Assembly: GCA_015231175.1 (NCBI GenBank)
Contig: JADGBZ010000034.1
Coordinates: 1 to 33,051, forward strand
DNA: 33,051 nt
Reading direction: 5' to 3'
Origin: Magnetococcales bacterium
Lineage (GTDB): Bacteria > Pseudomonadota > Magnetococcia > Magnetococcales > DC0425bin3
Position 1 is the stretch's first letter, and the number at the start of each line of letters is the position of its first letter. A model generated the notes under the pieces. It searched no databases. It worked only from the letters and a program-made list of their open reading frames with translations, and was not told where the DNA came from. Of the stretch, positions 23,688 through 33,051 are shown one piece after another. A program made the position numbers and the translations under genes.

Positions 23688-26600
23688 ATGAAATCGATCC
23701 TCGTTGTGGAAGACTCCAAAAGTTTCGGGGAGATGTTGCGCAACCGCATGCAGGATGCGCTGGACATGGCGGTGGTCTGGGCGCGTTCCCTGGCCGAGGC
23801 CAGGCACGCTGTGGCCCGGGCGCGTGACCCCTTCGCCATGGGCATCCTCGATCTGTACCTGCCGGATGCCCTTAACGGGGAGATCGTTGACTTTGCCTTG
23901 CAACAGCGTATCCCCAGCGTGGTGTTGACCGGCGAATACCACCCCGGGTTGCGGGACCGGATTCTGCACCAGGGGGTTCTGGATTATTTCATCAAGGACA
24001 ACATCGGCGTCATCGACGCCGTTGTCTATTTTGCCAGGCGTTTCTTTCGCAATCACCATACTTATATTTTGGTGGTTGACGACTCCCGCAGCGCCCGAAC
24101 CGTTCTGGCCGGTTTACTGAAACGGTATGGTTTCAAGGTATTGGAGGCGGCGGATGGCGAGGAGGCCCTGAAACAACTGGCTGCAAACCCGGTCCGGATC
24201 GTCTTGTCCGATTACCAGATGCCCGGCATGGACGGTTTTCAACTGACGCGAAAAATTCGCGCTCAATACGCCCCCCATGCCATGGCCGTGATCGGTTTTT
24301 CCGCCCACGACAACGGTGACCTGGCCAGCCGCTTCATCAAGGCCGGCGCCAACGATTTTCTCGCCAAGCCCTTTCGCAACGAAGAGCTGTTGTGCCGGGT
24401 TTTCCAGACCATTGAAGCCATTGACCGGCACCGGGAGACGGAACAGCTTGTCAGGCGTCAGGAGAGCCTGGTCAAACGTCACCAGGCCATCCTGGAAAAT
24501 GCCCTGGACGCCATCATCACGACGGACCGCCGTGGGTGTGTGATGGATTTCAATCCAGCCGCCGAAAACCTGTTCGGTTTTACCAAGGGGCTGGTCATGG
24601 GCCGTCCCATACAGGATTACATCATCCCCCCTGACCTGAAGGAACGGCATCAACGCGCCATCAATCGCTGGGCCACCCGCGAGGGGGATGCGGCCATTCT
24701 CAAACGCCGTCTCGAATTGTCGGGCAAACGCGCCGATGGCGACATCATCGATCTGGAGGTGGCCATCACCGCCATTCGCCATGATGAAGATCTGCAATTC
24801 ACGGCCTTTCTCCAGGATACCACCCAACGGCGGCAGTTGTTGAAATCCCTCGAAGAGACCCTGAAAGTGGCCGAATCGGCTGGCCGGGCCAAAAGCGAGT
24901 TCATCGCCAACACCAGCCATGAAATCCGCACCCCCATGAACGCCATCATCGGCTTCACGGAACTGGCCCTCAAGACCGACCTCTCCCCCCGCCTGGTCGA
25001 TTACCTGAGCAAGGTCCAGACGGCCTCGCACACCCTGATGGGACTGATCGACGATATTCTCGATTTTTCCAAAATGGAGGCAGGAAAGCTGGAGCTGGAT
25101 CCTGTGGTCTTCGACCCCCAGGACATGATCGACCGGTTGGCCGAACTGTTCAGCATGCAGACGATGGAAAAAAGCATCGAGTTGGTTTTTTACGCTCCCA
25201 TCGCCTCCAGCCACGCCTTTTTTGGCGATGAACAACGCCTGGAACAGGTCTTGATCAACCTGATCCGCAACGCCATCAAGTTCACCGACGGCGGCACCAT
25301 CTCGGTACGGATGTCCATGCGCACCACGGGTGACGATACCGTTGATCTGACCTGCCGGATTCAGGACTCCGGCATCGGCATTGACCCGGAGCGGTTGCCG
25401 CATCTTTTTCAGCCCTTCGTGCAGGCGGATGGCTCGACCACGCGCAAATATGGTGGCACCGGTCTCGGATTGGCCATATGCAAGCGGTTGGTCGAGATGA
25501 TGCAGGGCAGCATTTTTGCCGAGAGTATGCCGGATTCCGGCAGCACGTTTGCTTTCACCATTCCTCTGGTGATCCGCCCCCCTCTGCACCAGAATCCCCT
25601 GACCATGGCACGACGTTTTCACGGCATGCGCGTCCTGGCCGTGGATGACAACGGCGCCACTCGGGAGATGCTGCGCGGCATCCTGGGCTCGTTCGGTCTG
25701 GAAACGACCACCGTGGAGTCGGGAGAGGCGGCCATGACCGAAGCGCTCACCGCCCTGGCGGATAACCGACCCTTTCCCCTGATCATCATGGACTGGCGCC
25801 TGCCTGGCGAAAACGGCATCGAGATCACGAAAAAAATCTGGGAAATCCAAGCCAGGACCGCTCCATCGGTTGCCCGGGCCAAGGTCGTCATGCTCACCGC
25901 CTTCGGTGACGATGAGACCGAACAGGAGGCCGTGACGACCGGTATCGACGCTTTCATCCACAAACCGGTGACCCGTTCACACCTCCTGGAAACCATCCAG
26001 AAAGTGTTTGGCGAACGAACCCCGAAACGGGATCGACTGGCCAAGTTGCTGGCCGAAGAGGCGGAGACCACCAGCAGGATCGGCGGCACGCGCATTCTCC
26101 TGGCCGATGACAACGCAATCAATCAACAGGTAGCCAGGGAAATTTTGGAGCGGGTCGGTTTGCTGGTGGACATCGCCAGCCATGGCCAGGAGGTTTTGGA
26201 TCTGCTGGAAAGAAACACTTACGGCGCCGTGCTGATGGATATCCAGATGCCGGTCATGGATGGCCTGGAAACGGCGCGCCGCATGCGGGCCGATCCGCGT
26301 TTTCGCGACCTGCCGATCATCGCCATGACCGCCCGCGCCATGGCCGAGGATAAACGCCATTGCCTGGAAGCCGGCATGAATGAACACCTGGCCAAACCCA
26401 TTCGTCCGGAACGGCTGTACGGCTTGTTGGGAAGGCTGGTGGGGCCCATCGCCACGCCACGGGCCCCACCCGAGATGTCGGCAACCGAGGGAGGTATCCC
26501 GGATTTGCCTGGGTTGGACAGCGACGACGGCCTGCGTCGTGTCGGCGGCAACCGCACCCTCTACCGACGCCTGCTGATCCGTTTCCGGGAGGAGCAGGCG

Positions 26601-27119
26601 CACCTCCTGGAACAAATCACCACCGCCCTGAATCTGCATGATCAGGAGGCTGCGGCCCATTTGACGCACACCATCAAGGGAGTGGCCGGCAATATCGGCG
26701 CCAAACCCCTCCAGCAGGCGGCCCTGGATCTGGAGTTGACCATCAAAAACGACCAGGATACACAGGCTGCCCTGGCCGTTTTTGCCACACGCCTGACCGC
26801 GTTGCTTGCCGTTCTGCGGCAGGTCACGGAGAGCGCCAGCGATCACGAGGTGATCCGGAACATGGACGATGTGCCACCCGAGGTCCGTGACCGCCTCGCA
26901 CCTCTCATGCAACAGTTGGCGCGGCAACTTGCCGATTACAATTTTGAGGCCCATGATCTGCTGGATACCATGCGCCAGGAGTTCTCCGCCACCTCCCTGG
27001 GGGTGAGCCTGGAAAAGGCGGCGGCGCAGCTTGAACGATACGAATTTGAAAATGTCCTGAAAATATTGGCGAGGGTCGCCGCAGAACTCGATATTCCTCT
27101 GGGGGAAGAGGACGCATGA
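23688..27119 (+). CDS. Hybrid histidine kinase with four receiver domains, PAS and HPt
   Basis: The 1,143-residue cytoplasmic protein has, in order: receiver 1 ([13 protein letters not shown], phospho-Asp55, Lys in YFIKDN); receiver 2 ([12 protein letters not shown], Asp175); PAS (about 265-385, [20 protein letters not shown]); HisKA with His411 in [16 protein letters not shown]; HATPase_c with its N, G1 and G2 boxes ([28 protein letters not shown]); receiver 3 ([12 protein letters not shown], Asp702); receiver 4 ([14 protein letters not shown], Asp851); and HPt with His994 in [13 protein letters not shown]. No membrane segment is seen. ATG 23688 is chosen because it opens the receiver fold; the frame extends to 23556 through repeat-like sequence. 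It overlaps the second kinase by 4 nt. Sensor input probably comes through PAS or partner proteins; the output is unknown. Confidence 0.92.
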   Translation: MKSILVVEDSKSFGEMLRNRMQDALDMAVVWARSLAEARHAVARARDPFAMGILDLYLPDALNGEIVDFALQQRIPSVVLTGEYHPGLRDRILHQGVLDYFIKDNIGVIDAVVYFARRFFRNHHTYILVVDDSRSARTVLAGLLKRYGFKVLEAADGEEALKQLAANPVRIVLSDYQMPGMDGFQLTRKIRAQYAPHAMAVIGFSAHDNGDLASRFIKAGANDFLAKPFRNEELLCRVFQTIEAIDRHRETEQLVRRQESLVKRHQAILENALDAIITTDRRGCVMDFNPAAENLFGFTKGLVMGRPIQDYIIPPDLKERHQRAINRWATREGDAAILKRRLELSGKRADGDIIDLEVAITAIRHDEDLQFTAFLQDTTQRRQLLKSLEETLKVAESAGRAKSEFIANTSHEIRTPMNAIIGFTELALKTDLSPRLVDYLSKVQTASHTLMGLIDDILDFSKMEAGKLELDPVVFDPQDMIDRLAELFSMQTMEKSIELVFYAPIASSHAFFGDEQRLEQVLINLIRNAIKFTDGGTISVRMSMRTTGDDTVDLTCRIQDSGIGIDPERLPHLFQPFVQADGSTTRKYGGTGLGLAICKRLVEMMQGSIFAESMPDSGSTFAFTIPLVIRPPLHQNPLTMARRFHGMRVLAVDDNGATREMLRGILGSFGLETTTVESGEAAMTEALTALADNRPFPLIIMDWRLPGENGIEITKKIWEIQARTAPSVARAKVVMLTAFGDDETEQEAVTTGIDAFIHKPVTRSHLLETIQKVFGERTPKRDRLAKLLAEEAETTSRIGGTRILLADDNAINQQVAREILERVGLLVDIASHGQEVLDLLERNTYGAVLMDIQMPVMDGLETARRMRADPRFRDLPIIAMTARAMAEDKRHCLEAGMNEHLAKPIRPERLYGLLGRLVGPIATPRAPPEMSATEGGIPDLPGLDSDDGLRRVGGNRTLYRRLLIRFREEQAHLLEQITTALNLHDQEAAAHLTHTIKGVAGNIGAKPLQQAALDLELTIKNDQDTQAALAVFATRLTALLAVLRQVTESASDHEVIRNMDDVPPEVRDRLAPLMQQLARQLADYNFEAHDLLDTMRQEFSATSLGVSLEKAAAQLERYEFENVLKILARVAAELDIPLGEEDA

Positions 27120-29518
27120 ACGACATCGTTCCCAAAAAAAAGGTTCTCATCGTCGATGATCAACGCTCCAACATCGACATCCTGATCGGCATTTTGCCCG
27201 AATACGAGCGCCGCATTGCCCTGAATGGCCAACAGGCCCTGAAAATTGCCAGGTCGGACAATCCGCCCGATATCATCCTGCTGGATATCATGATGCCGGA
27301 AATGAATGGCTATCAGGTGTGCCAATCCCTCAAGGATGATCCCAAAACCCGGGCCATACCCGTCATTTTCGTCACCGCCAAAAAAGAGGTGGAGGACGAA
27401 ACCAAAGGGTTGGCGTTGGGTGCTGTGGACTATGTCACCAAACCTTTCAATCCCGACATCGTGCGGCAACGGGTCAAGAATCATCTTGACCTGAAAGACC
27501 AACGGGATCACCTGGAAAGGATCGTCGATCAGCGCACCGGCGAATTGGCTTTGGCCCTGAAAGCCGCCGAAACGGCCAATCGCGCCAAAAGCGACTTCCT
27601 GGCCAATATGAGCCATGAGATTCGTACCCCCATGAACGCCATCATCGGCATGACGGATCTGCTCCTGAATGGCAATCCCGCCCTGGAGCAGCGAGAGTTT
27701 CTGGAAATCATACAAACCTCATCACGCTCCCTGCTGGATCTGCTCAACAGCATTCTGGATCTCTCCAAAATCGATGCCGGACACCTGCACTTGGAACAAA
27801 TCCCCTTCGATTTGCGGGGACGCCTGGAAAGCGCCTGTGAGACCATGGCCCTGAAAGCACATGAAAAAGGGTTGGAGCTGCTGTGCCATATCTCTGAAAA
27901 AACCCCGGTGGCCCTGATCGGAGATCCTTTGCGCCTGCATCAGGTGCTTATCAACCTGCTCAGCAATGCCATCAAATTCACCGAGCACGGCGAAGTGATA
28001 TTGAACGTCTCCCCGGATGCGGAGGAACAACCAACATCAGAGAGTTGCCTGCTGCACTTTTTGGTCGAGGACACGGGGATCGGAATCTCTGCCGATCGCC
28101 GGGAACAAATTTTCGAACGCTTTACCCAGGTGGATGGCTCCATCACCCGAAATTTTGGTGGCACCGGTCTGGGGCTGACCATCTGTCAGCATCTGGTGGA
28201 GTTGATGGGCGGCAGGATCTGGGTGGAGAGCCAACCCGATCAAGGCAGCCGCTTCCATTTTACGACCCGCATGACCGTCGGCCAGCGCTGCCTGACCGAT
28301 CCGGGCCGAATCCTTGAAGAACGAAGAGAACAAAATAAAAGCCTGGAGTTGGCGGGTCTCTCCGCTCTGGTGATCTGGCAGAATCGTCGTGGACAACACA
28401 TTTTGCAAGACACGTTGCAGGAGTTCGGCATCGTGACGGCTGCCGTCATCGACACGGCGGCGGCCTGGGCAGCATTGCAACAGCGGTCAGCCGCAGAACC
28501 CTTCGATCTGGTGATCCTTGATTTCGATCTCCTTGACACGGACGAAACCTGGCTTGCCAGGCTGGAAAAACAGCCCGGCTGGCGTGGCCATCTCATCATC
28601 CTGCTCCCCACGCACCGGCACATCGACGATCTGGACCAGTCATACAAGGGGAAAAGCCACGTCTATTGCCGCAAACCGATCAAAAAATATGCCCTCTGGC
28701 GCCGTATCATGCACATTCTGGGGCGCCTGCCGGATACGGAAGAGCTGCGACCGGAACCGCGCAAGTTGACACGGCTGCTCCCTCCAGAATCGCCGTTGAA
28801 CATTTTGCTGGTCGAAGATACCCCCAACAATCAAAAATTGGCCTTGACGGCATTGCAACAGGTGGGTCACCGGGTTACGGTGGCCGAGCACGGCAAGGAG
28901 GCTCTGGTGGCCATTGCCGCCAATGTTTTTGATTTGATCCTGATGGATCTGCACATGCCGGAAATGGACGGCTACGAAACCACCCGCTGCATCCGTAATG
29001 GCATCGGGGTGACCGAAAACAAACGCCACATTCCCATCGTTGCCGTGACCGCACGCACCATGGAGTCCGAGCGGCAGCGTTGCCTGCAGGCGGGCATGAA
29101 CGGTTTTTTGCGCAAACCTTATCGGATCGAAGAGTTGCTGGCGGCCATCGCTCCCTTCTGTACCGCAAAAGAAACGCCGATCCGCAAACCCGCCCAGATC
29201 TGCGAAATGCCCGTCTTGAAAGCCGTGGAATCATCCCCGGAAGCCGACGCTGGTGGCCGCGCCCGTTTTTTGGCAGAGGCCTCGAACCAGCTGCAAACAT
29301 TACAACGCGCCATTGCCGCCCAGGATCCGGGTAAATCCTGCAAATTGGCCGGTCGGCTCAAGGATGCCGCCACGGATGCAGGCGCGGCCCGGGTGCGCGT
29401 CAAGGCCATGTTGCTGAGCGGCAAGGTTGAAGTCAAAAATTGGCCCGACGCCGAACGCGCCGTGCGTGATCTTGCCCAGGAGATCGACAGGGCGCTGGCG
29501 GCCCTTCGTGAAGGGTAA
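27116..29518 (+). CDS. Hybrid histidine kinase with N-terminal receiver, one degenerate and one C-terminal receiver
   Basis: The 800-residue protein starts with a receiver ([11 protein letters not shown], Asp57 in [14 protein letters not shown], Lys in YVTKPF). A coiled linker leads to HisKA with His167 ([16 protein letters not shown]) and HATPase_c ([26 protein letters not shown]). Next comes a degenerate receiver: the acidic pair is replaced by Gln-Asn in ALVIWQN, but Asp469 and Lys in CRKPI remain. A canonical receiver follows ([13 protein letters not shown], Asp611 in [14 protein letters not shown]). There is no intact HPt; the last 90 residues are helical but lack the HTxKG motif. ATG 27116 overlaps the upstream TGA (ATGA), so the two kinases are made together, and HPt His994 of the first may serve both. 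Confidence 0.92.
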   Translation: MNDIVPKKKVLIVDDQRSNIDILIGILPEYERRIALNGQQALKIARSDNPPDIILLDIMMPEMNGYQVCQSLKDDPKTRAIPVIFVTAKKEVEDETKGLALGAVDYVTKPFNPDIVRQRVKNHLDLKDQRDHLERIVDQRTGELALALKAAETANRAKSDFLANMSHEIRTPMNAIIGMTDLLLNGNPALEQREFLEIIQTSSRSLLDLLNSILDLSKIDAGHLHLEQIPFDLRGRLESACETMALKAHEKGLELLCHISEKTPVALIGDPLRLHQVLINLLSNAIKFTEHGEVILNVSPDAEEQPTSESCLLHFLVEDTGIGISADRREQIFERFTQVDGSITRNFGGTGLGLTICQHLVELMGGRIWVESQPDQGSRFHFTTRMTVGQRCLTDPGRILEERREQNKSLELAGLSALVIWQNRRGQHILQDTLQEFGIVTAAVIDTAAAWAALQQRSAAEPFDLVILDFDLLDTDETWLARLEKQPGWRGHLIILLPTHRHIDDLDQSYKGKSHVYCRKPIKKYALWRRIMHILGRLPDTEELRPEPRKLTRLLPPESPLNILLVEDTPNNQKLALTALQQVGHRVTVAEHGKEALVAIAANVFDLILMDLHMPEMDGYETTRCIRNGIGVTENKRHIPIVAVTARTMESERQRCLQAGMNGFLRKPYRIEELLAAIAPFCTAKETPIRKPAQICEMPVLKAVESSPEADAGGRARFLAEASNQLQTLQRAIAAQDPGKSCKLAGRLKDAATDAGAARVRVKAMLLSGKVEVKNWPDAERAVRDLAQEIDRALAALREG

Positions 29519-29524
29519 CGATTC

Positions 29525-29610
29525 CCTCACCACCCTTTCAATAAAAGCTTGGACAGGAGTAACTATTCATCACCCTTGCAAGAAAAGCCTGGACAGGAAA
29601 GCCTTTGTCA
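29525..29610. repeat. Tandem plus dispersed intergenic repeat (TAACTATTCA...GCCTTTGTCA)
   Basis: The unit CACCCTTKCAAxAAAAGCYTGGACAGGA occurs twice in tandem here (about 29531-29558 and 29571-29598). The larger block 29559-29610 (GTAACTATTCA ... GAAAGCCTTTGTCA) recurs at 33000-33051 with only a few differences. It follows the second kinase stop directly. It is intergenic and probably belongs to a dispersed repeat family. Confidence 0.75.
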
Positions 29611-29701
29611 GGGCTTCGCCCCAAACCCCACCAGGGCGCTGCCCTGTGGACCCGCCAGGGCGCTGCCCTGGACCCGCCAGGGAGCCAGCCCCCTGGACCC
29701 C
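29611..29701. repeat. Palindromic GC-rich repeat array (CAGGGCGCTGCCCTG)
   Basis: The self-complementary 15-mer CAGGGCGCTGCCCTG occurs at 29632-29646 and 29656-29670, followed by a diverged third unit from about 29678. Spacers read (T)GGACCCGC. A short GGGCTTCGCCCC hairpin precedes them. Together with the preceding repeat it fills the 220-bp gap between the convergent second kinase and chemoreceptor genes. It could terminate both transcripts by structure, but no T-run is present. Such arrays are often dispersed through GC-rich proteobacterial genomes. Confidence 0.7.
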
Positions 29702-29740
29702 GATGCGTTGCCGGGTGGTGAAAAATGACTGCCATTCTTT

Positions 29741-31621
29741 CTATCCCAGCCGGAAAAAGGCCACCGACTCCTGCAATTTTTGCGCTTCCTCCGTCAACTC
29801 GGTGGCCGTTGCCGACATTTCCGCCGAGGCGCCAGCGTTTTGTTGGATCACCTGGTCCAACTGCTGGACAGCCAGATTGACCTGTTGCGCCCCCTGATTT
29901 TGTTCTTCCGAGCCGGAGGTGATCTCCTGTACCAGTTCAGCCGTGCGTTGGATATCCGGAACCAGGCGCGCCAAAAGGGCCCCGGCCCGCTCCGCCACCG
30001 TCACCGTACTGCTGGAAAGCTCTTTGATCTCGCCCGCCGCATTCTGGCTGCGCTCGGCCAGTTTGCGCACCTCGGCTGCGACCACGGCAAACCCCTTGCC
30101 GTGTTCACCAGCCCGGGCCGCCTCGATGGCTGCATTGAGCGCCAGCAGATTGGTTTGTCGGGCAATTTCTTCGATGATACCGATCTTGCCGGCGATTTCA
30201 GTCATGGCGGTCACGGCCTGGGACACGGCCTCCCCCCCTTCCTGAGCATCTTTGGAGGCTTGTTGAGCCATTTTTCCGGTGGTGACGGCGTTATCCGTGT
30301 TGTTGGCAATGTTGGCTGTCATCTGCTCCATGGCTGCCGAGGTCTCCTCGACGCTGGCAGCCTGGGAGGTGGCTCCCTCCGAGAGGTGAATGGCACTTTC
30401 ACTTACCGTGCCACTCCCCGACACCACCCCCTGCGCGATGGTCTGAATCGCCCCAACCGTCTCCCGCAGCTGATGCACCATACGATACATGGCCCCATAA
30501 ATGCCCTTTTTAGTTCCGCAAACGCCCGTAAAGGTGACCGTAAGATCCCCCTGGGCAACCCGTTCGGTGACCCGCATCACCTCGACAGGCTCACACCCAA
30601 TCATTCCCAATATCTGTCGGGTGAACAGGACGCCCAGGCCTGTCGCCACCAGGATGCTGCTCAGGACAACGACAAGATAAAGAAAAAAATTCAACCTGGC
30701 TGTATCCCGCAAGTGGGTTGCCTTGGCTGACAAATCGGTTGCCAAGCGATCCTCGACCACCTTTAGCGCATCAATCCGCAGCGTGCTCGCGGCAAACCAG
30801 ACACCAGAATCGATCTTGAACCCGCCACTGCCCGACTTGTCAAAAGCCGCCTGGCGATAGGATTCCACCTCCTCCACAGCTTTGCCTGACAATTTTTCCT
30901 TGAGAAAATCGGTCTGTTCCGGCGTGGCCATGGAACGAAAGATGTGTTGATAACCCTCCTGTTCGCCAACCAGTTTGCCAAACAGGCGCAGCATGCCCGG
31001 TGCGAAGCGGTCTGCGGCGAACGTATTGGCCAGCACGGCCCGCTCCTGTCCGGCCCGCTCCTTGGCGAGCAGCAGGTTGACATACGCCGTGGATTGACTC
31101 ACCAGCGCCACGTCCGCAGCCAGATTGGGCAAACCTTCCACTGTTTCCAGGAGGGAGGCGATCATCCCGGTGTAATACCCGATGGCTTCCGGAGCCGAAA
31201 TGGTCAAATCATCCACTTTCCGGCGTACACCTGCCAATGCGTCCAGTTTCTGCATGCCTGCATCCAACCGACCCGAAAACCCGCCACCAAAAAGGGTGAC
31301 GTCGAAAATTTTGATGTAATCCCGGAGCACCCCTATCGTCCTGTCCGTCTCCTGTGACCGTTGTTGGGGAAGTTCACTTTTAAATTTGACCCCTTTGCTC
31401 CCCAAAAAACCTGCCGACATCCCTCGTTCCTTTTGGGCCTCGTGAACAACCGCGCTGATGCGTACCGCCAAACCCGTCAAGGACTCCATCGCATCCATGC
31501 GCTGTGCGAGATGCATTTTTTCCCATACCGCAGCGCCACCAAACCAAAGCAGTCCCGACAATGGCAGAACCAGCATGATCAGAAACTTGTTCCGCAAACG
31601 CATGTTGTCCAGCCATCCCAT
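29741..31621 (-). CDS. Methyl-accepting chemotaxis protein with NIT-like (nitrate/nitrite-sensing) domain
   Basis: The 626-residue membrane receptor starts [20 protein letters not shown], giving the first membrane segment (about 11-31). The periplasmic domain (about 35-308) shows features of the NIT family, including [19 protein letters not shown] near its start and [20 protein letters not shown] in the middle. A second membrane segment (about 310-333) is followed by HAMP-like helices. The signalling hairpin has its tip at [20 protein letters not shown] (around 480-505). ATG 31621 has GGGAGG 5 nt upstream, deciding the start over upstream codons. It ends with an ordinary helix, with no CheR-binding pentapeptide visible. 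It should signal to CheA/CheW encoded elsewhere; nitrate as ligand is a family-based guess. Confidence 0.92.
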   Translation of the reverse strand: MGWLDNMRLRNKFLIMLVLPLSGLLWFGGAAVWEKMHLAQRMDAMESLTGLAVRISAVVHEAQKERGMSAGFLGSKGVKFKSELPQQRSQETDRTIGVLRDYIKIFDVTLFGGGFSGRLDAGMQKLDALAGVRRKVDDLTISAPEAIGYYTGMIASLLETVEGLPNLAADVALVSQSTAYVNLLLAKERAGQERAVLANTFAADRFAPGMLRLFGKLVGEQEGYQHIFRSMATPEQTDFLKEKLSGKAVEEVESYRQAAFDKSGSGGFKIDSGVWFAASTLRIDALKVVEDRLATDLSAKATHLRDTARLNFFLYLVVVLSSILVATGLGVLFTRQILGMIGCEPVEVMRVTERVAQGDLTVTFTGVCGTKKGIYGAMYRMVHQLRETVGAIQTIAQGVVSGSGTVSESAIHLSEGATSQAASVEETSAAMEQMTANIANNTDNAVTTGKMAQQASKDAQEGGEAVSQAVTAMTEIAGKIGIIEEIARQTNLLALNAAIEAARAGEHGKGFAVVAAEVRKLAERSQNAAGEIKELSSSTVTVAERAGALLARLVPDIQRTAELVQEITSGSEEQNQGAQQVNLAVQQLDQVIQQNAGASAEMSATATELTEEAQKLQESVAFFRLG

Positions 31622-31787
31622 GTCAACCTCCCGACTGTTGTGTTTGGGAAGAGAGACTCTTCTCCCCCTCCTCACGACGATGATGAGACATCCCCCTGGT
31701 CTCTTTCACTTCATGAAAAATCAAGCGCCCCCATACCGAACTCAGCCATCCATGTTTTCCACCCCCTAAAAAATAAGTCAAGATTCC

Positions 31788-31817
31788 ATGACAATTTTTT
31801 TGTGATCGTATTAAAAT
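31788..31817 (+). promoter_or_regulatory. Candidate sigma-70-type promoter for the coiled-coil gene
   Basis: ATGACA (31788-31793, five of six to TTGACA) and TAAAAT (31812-31817, five of six to TATAAT) are 18 bp apart. They end 43 bp before the start codon at 31861. The region is AT-rich within the 239-bp divergent spacer to the chemoreceptor gene. No operator is obvious. This is supported by consensus match only. Confidence 0.45.
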
Positions 31818-31860
31818 GGGGGGAGTGTGCTCTGGATCAAACTCGAAAGGGAATTCCACC

Positions 31861-32382
31861 ATGTCGGTTGACGATTTGGATCTCGAAAAATTTGCCAAAG
31901 TTCTTCAACTTACCGACTCAACCCACGACGGTGAAGTCCTGAATTCCATCAGACTGGCCAATCAGATGCTGAAAAAATCGGGGCTTTCGTTTTTGGATAT
32001 CGTGCGCCAGCGGGAAGCCGACACCTCCGTGACGGAGATGCGCACCGAGTTTTTACGCCGGATGCAGCATTTGACCCAAAAGAATCAGGCCGAACAGGAA
32101 GCCATGCGCGAGGAACACCGCAAAGAGGTGGACTATCTGAACCGGCGTATCGTCTGGTGGCGGGAAAAGGCCGTGCGCATGAATGACGAATCCCATCAGG
32201 AGGAGATCCTGAAGCTGAACCGTAAAATTGACTGGTGGCGCCACAAATACCAGCATTTGCAGGAACGGGTCGAGCAGGAAAAAGCAGAGCTGATTGCGAC
32301 CATGACCAAGCGGATCAACTATTGGAAGAGCAAAGCCAGCGGCGCCCTGCTGGGTTTCCAGTCCAAAAATCCGGCGGCATAG
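31861..32382 (+). CDS. Small coiled-coil protein with three Trp-rich repeats
   Basis: The 173-residue protein has an N-terminal helical module (FAKVLQLTDSTHDGEVLNSI, RLANQMLKKSGLSFLDIV) of a type seen in many proteobacterial proteins (DUF2786-like), with no known biochemical role. The rest is a highly charged coiled coil. It carries three related motifs: LNRRIVWWREKA (93-104), LNRKIDWWRHKY (119-130) and MTKRINYWKSKA (148-159). No signal peptide or membrane segment is visible. ATG 31861 is preceded by GAAAGGGA about 8 nt upstream; a longer in-frame start at 31816 has no site and lies in the predicted -10 region. It converges with the TlpA-like gene with 13 bp between them. I cannot assign a function. 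Confidence 0.75.
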   Translation: MSVDDLDLEKFAKVLQLTDSTHDGEVLNSIRLANQMLKKSGLSFLDIVRQREADTSVTEMRTEFLRRMQHLTQKNQAEQEAMREEHRKEVDYLNRRIVWWREKAVRMNDESHQEEILKLNRKIDWWRHKYQHLQERVEQEKAELIATMTKRINYWKSKASGALLGFQSKNPAA

Positions 32383-32395
32383 AGACAGGGTTTCG

Positions 32396-32938
32396 TCAGG
32401 GAGGCGCGCTCAGAAGGGGTTCGATCCAGCGGCGGAGTCGTTCGGGCTCCAACTCGCCGGTCTGGGAGCGCACGACGTTGCCCTTGCGATCCAAAAATTT
32501 GGTGGTCGGCAGCCCCACAACCCCACCCAGGAATTGACCGAGACCCTGGATTTTTTTTGGATCGCCCAAAATGATGGGGTAGTTGATGCCCCATTGGGTA
32601 ACGAATCCACTGAGTTTACCCCGATCGGCGCGGTCCATGAAATTCACCCCGATGATGGCCAGACCTTGTTCCTGATACTGTTTTTGAAACTGGATCAGAG
32701 TGGGTATTTCGTTGAGGCAGGGGGGGCACCAGGTGGCCCAAAAATTGATCACCAGCACCTTGCCGCGATAGTCGGCAAGACGCAACTTCTCTCCGGTAAC
32801 GGTCTCCAGCGGGGCATCGAGACCGCGTGGCGGCTCGGCCCAGGCCGGGAAGATCGCACATGCCGAGCACAAGCATGCCAGAAGAATCGCCCAGCCACAA
32901 ACAACCTCCCACCCAAAACCGCGCAAACGATGTCTCAT
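32396..32938 (-). CDS. TlpA-family exported thiol-disulfide oxidoreductase
   Basis: The 180-residue protein starts with a signal sequence: basic MRHRLRGFGW, a hydrophobic stretch to residue 30, and AWA|EPP as a likely signal peptidase I site. LLAC at residues 19-22 could instead be a weak lipobox. The thioredoxin fold follows, with the active site WCPPC at 70-74 in VLVINFWATWCPPCLNEIPT. The family's cis-Pro strand is in VVGLPTTKFLDRKG. It should act in the periplasm as a thiol reductant, for example in cytochrome c maturation or oxidative-stress repair. ATG 32938 has AAGGAG about 9 nt upstream; an in-frame codon at 32986 is less supported. Confidence 0.9.
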   Translation of the reverse strand: MRHRLRGFGWEVVCGWAILLACLCSACAIFPAWAEPPRGLDAPLETVTGEKLRLADYRGKVLVINFWATWCPPCLNEIPTLIQFQKQYQEQGLAIIGVNFMDRADRGKLSGFVTQWGINYPIILGDPKKIQGLGQFLGGVVGLPTTKFLDRKGNVVRSQTGELEPERLRRWIEPLLSAPP

Positions 32939-32999
32939 ATGGCCGCTCCTTCCCTTTTCCTGGTAGCAACGCTCGATCTTTGGCAACCTTTGGCAACTG

Positions 33000-33051
33000 G
33001 TAACTATTCAGCACCCTTTCAAAAAAAGCCTGGATATGAAAGCCTTTGTCA
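33000..33051. repeat. Dispersed 52-nt repeat, second copy, at window edge
   Basis: This matches 29559-29610 with a few substitutions, in the same orientation and at similar register (GTAACTATTCA at the start, GAAAGCCTTTGTCA at the end). It continues beyond the window. It lies upstream of the TlpA-like gene. Confidence 0.75.

Noticed and set aside
24114-25961. Leftward 615-codon frame opposite the first hybrid kinase
   Set aside because: It is a shadow of high-GC coding sequence; the opposite strand has all kinase and receiver motifs intact.
29632-29670. Intrinsic terminators for the convergent kinase and chemoreceptor genes
   Set aside because: The palindromes are stable but no T-run follows on either strand, so I list them only as repeats.

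Overview
The window reads as a mosaic accessory region from the chromosome of a Gram-negative proteobacterium. The evidence is large hybrid histidine kinases, a nitrate/nitrite-sensing type chemoreceptor, a TlpA-like exported thioredoxin, and many insertion sequences and toxin-antitoxin pairs. The background is GC-rich, with one clearly AT-richer island. A magnetotactic or otherwise motile alpha- or eta-proteobacterium would fit, but no marker gene here fixes the taxonomy; that is inference.

Region 1 (1-10.2 kb) is a defence and mobile-DNA patch. A long leftward gene, cut by the window edge, joins a DruA-like (DUF4338) region through a proline-rich linker to a P-loop ATPase domain, which carries a fresh 48-bp in-frame tandem duplication. 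Divergent from it lie a Phd-like antitoxin, a PIN toxin and a 62-codon third gene. That third gene is split by an IS256-family element, whose 9-bp target duplication lets the original reading frame be rebuilt exactly. Next come a serine recombinase without its catalytic N-terminus, its usual small companion gene, and a leftward pair encoding a DUF1156-type DNA methylase and a PD-(D/E)XK nuclease (a probable restriction-modification unit).

Region 2 (10.2-12.2 kb) is a gene-poor spacer with hairpins and short repeats, followed by an rve/DDE transposase gene that ends early at an in-frame TGA.

Region 3 (12.2-20.6 kb) is an AT-richer leftward cluster, probably acquired horizontally. Upstream half: a stand-alone adenylation enzyme, acyl/peptidyl carrier protein, alpha/beta hydrolase, left-handed beta-helix acyltransferase and GT4 glycosyltransferase. 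They look like a pathway that activates a carboxylic acid, loads it on a carrier and moves it onto a sugar or glycan. Downstream half, beyond an IS1182-family transposase remnant: a protein with a hydrophobic C-terminus, a nucleoside-deoxyribosyltransferase/TIR-like protein with a second conserved-looking domain, and a MalY-like PLP enzyme lacking the usual Asn of its NPTG motif. I recognise no described system with this gene set, and it is the best candidate for something new here.

Region 4 (20.6-23.6 kb) is a pile-up of mobile DNA: a 282-bp MITE-like element, remnants of two transposases, a vsr repair-endonuclease gene that lost its 5' end to an intact ISAs1-family element, and a RelB/RelE-like toxin-antitoxin pair between 51-bp direct repeats.

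Region 5 (23.6-33.05 kb) is ordinary-looking signalling DNA: two translationally coupled hybrid histidine kinases carrying seven receiver domains and one HPt between them, a repeat cluster, a NIT-type chemoreceptor, a small coiled-coil protein with three Trp-rich repeats, and a TlpA-like protein. A 52-nt intergenic repeat occurs at both 29.56 kb and the right edge.
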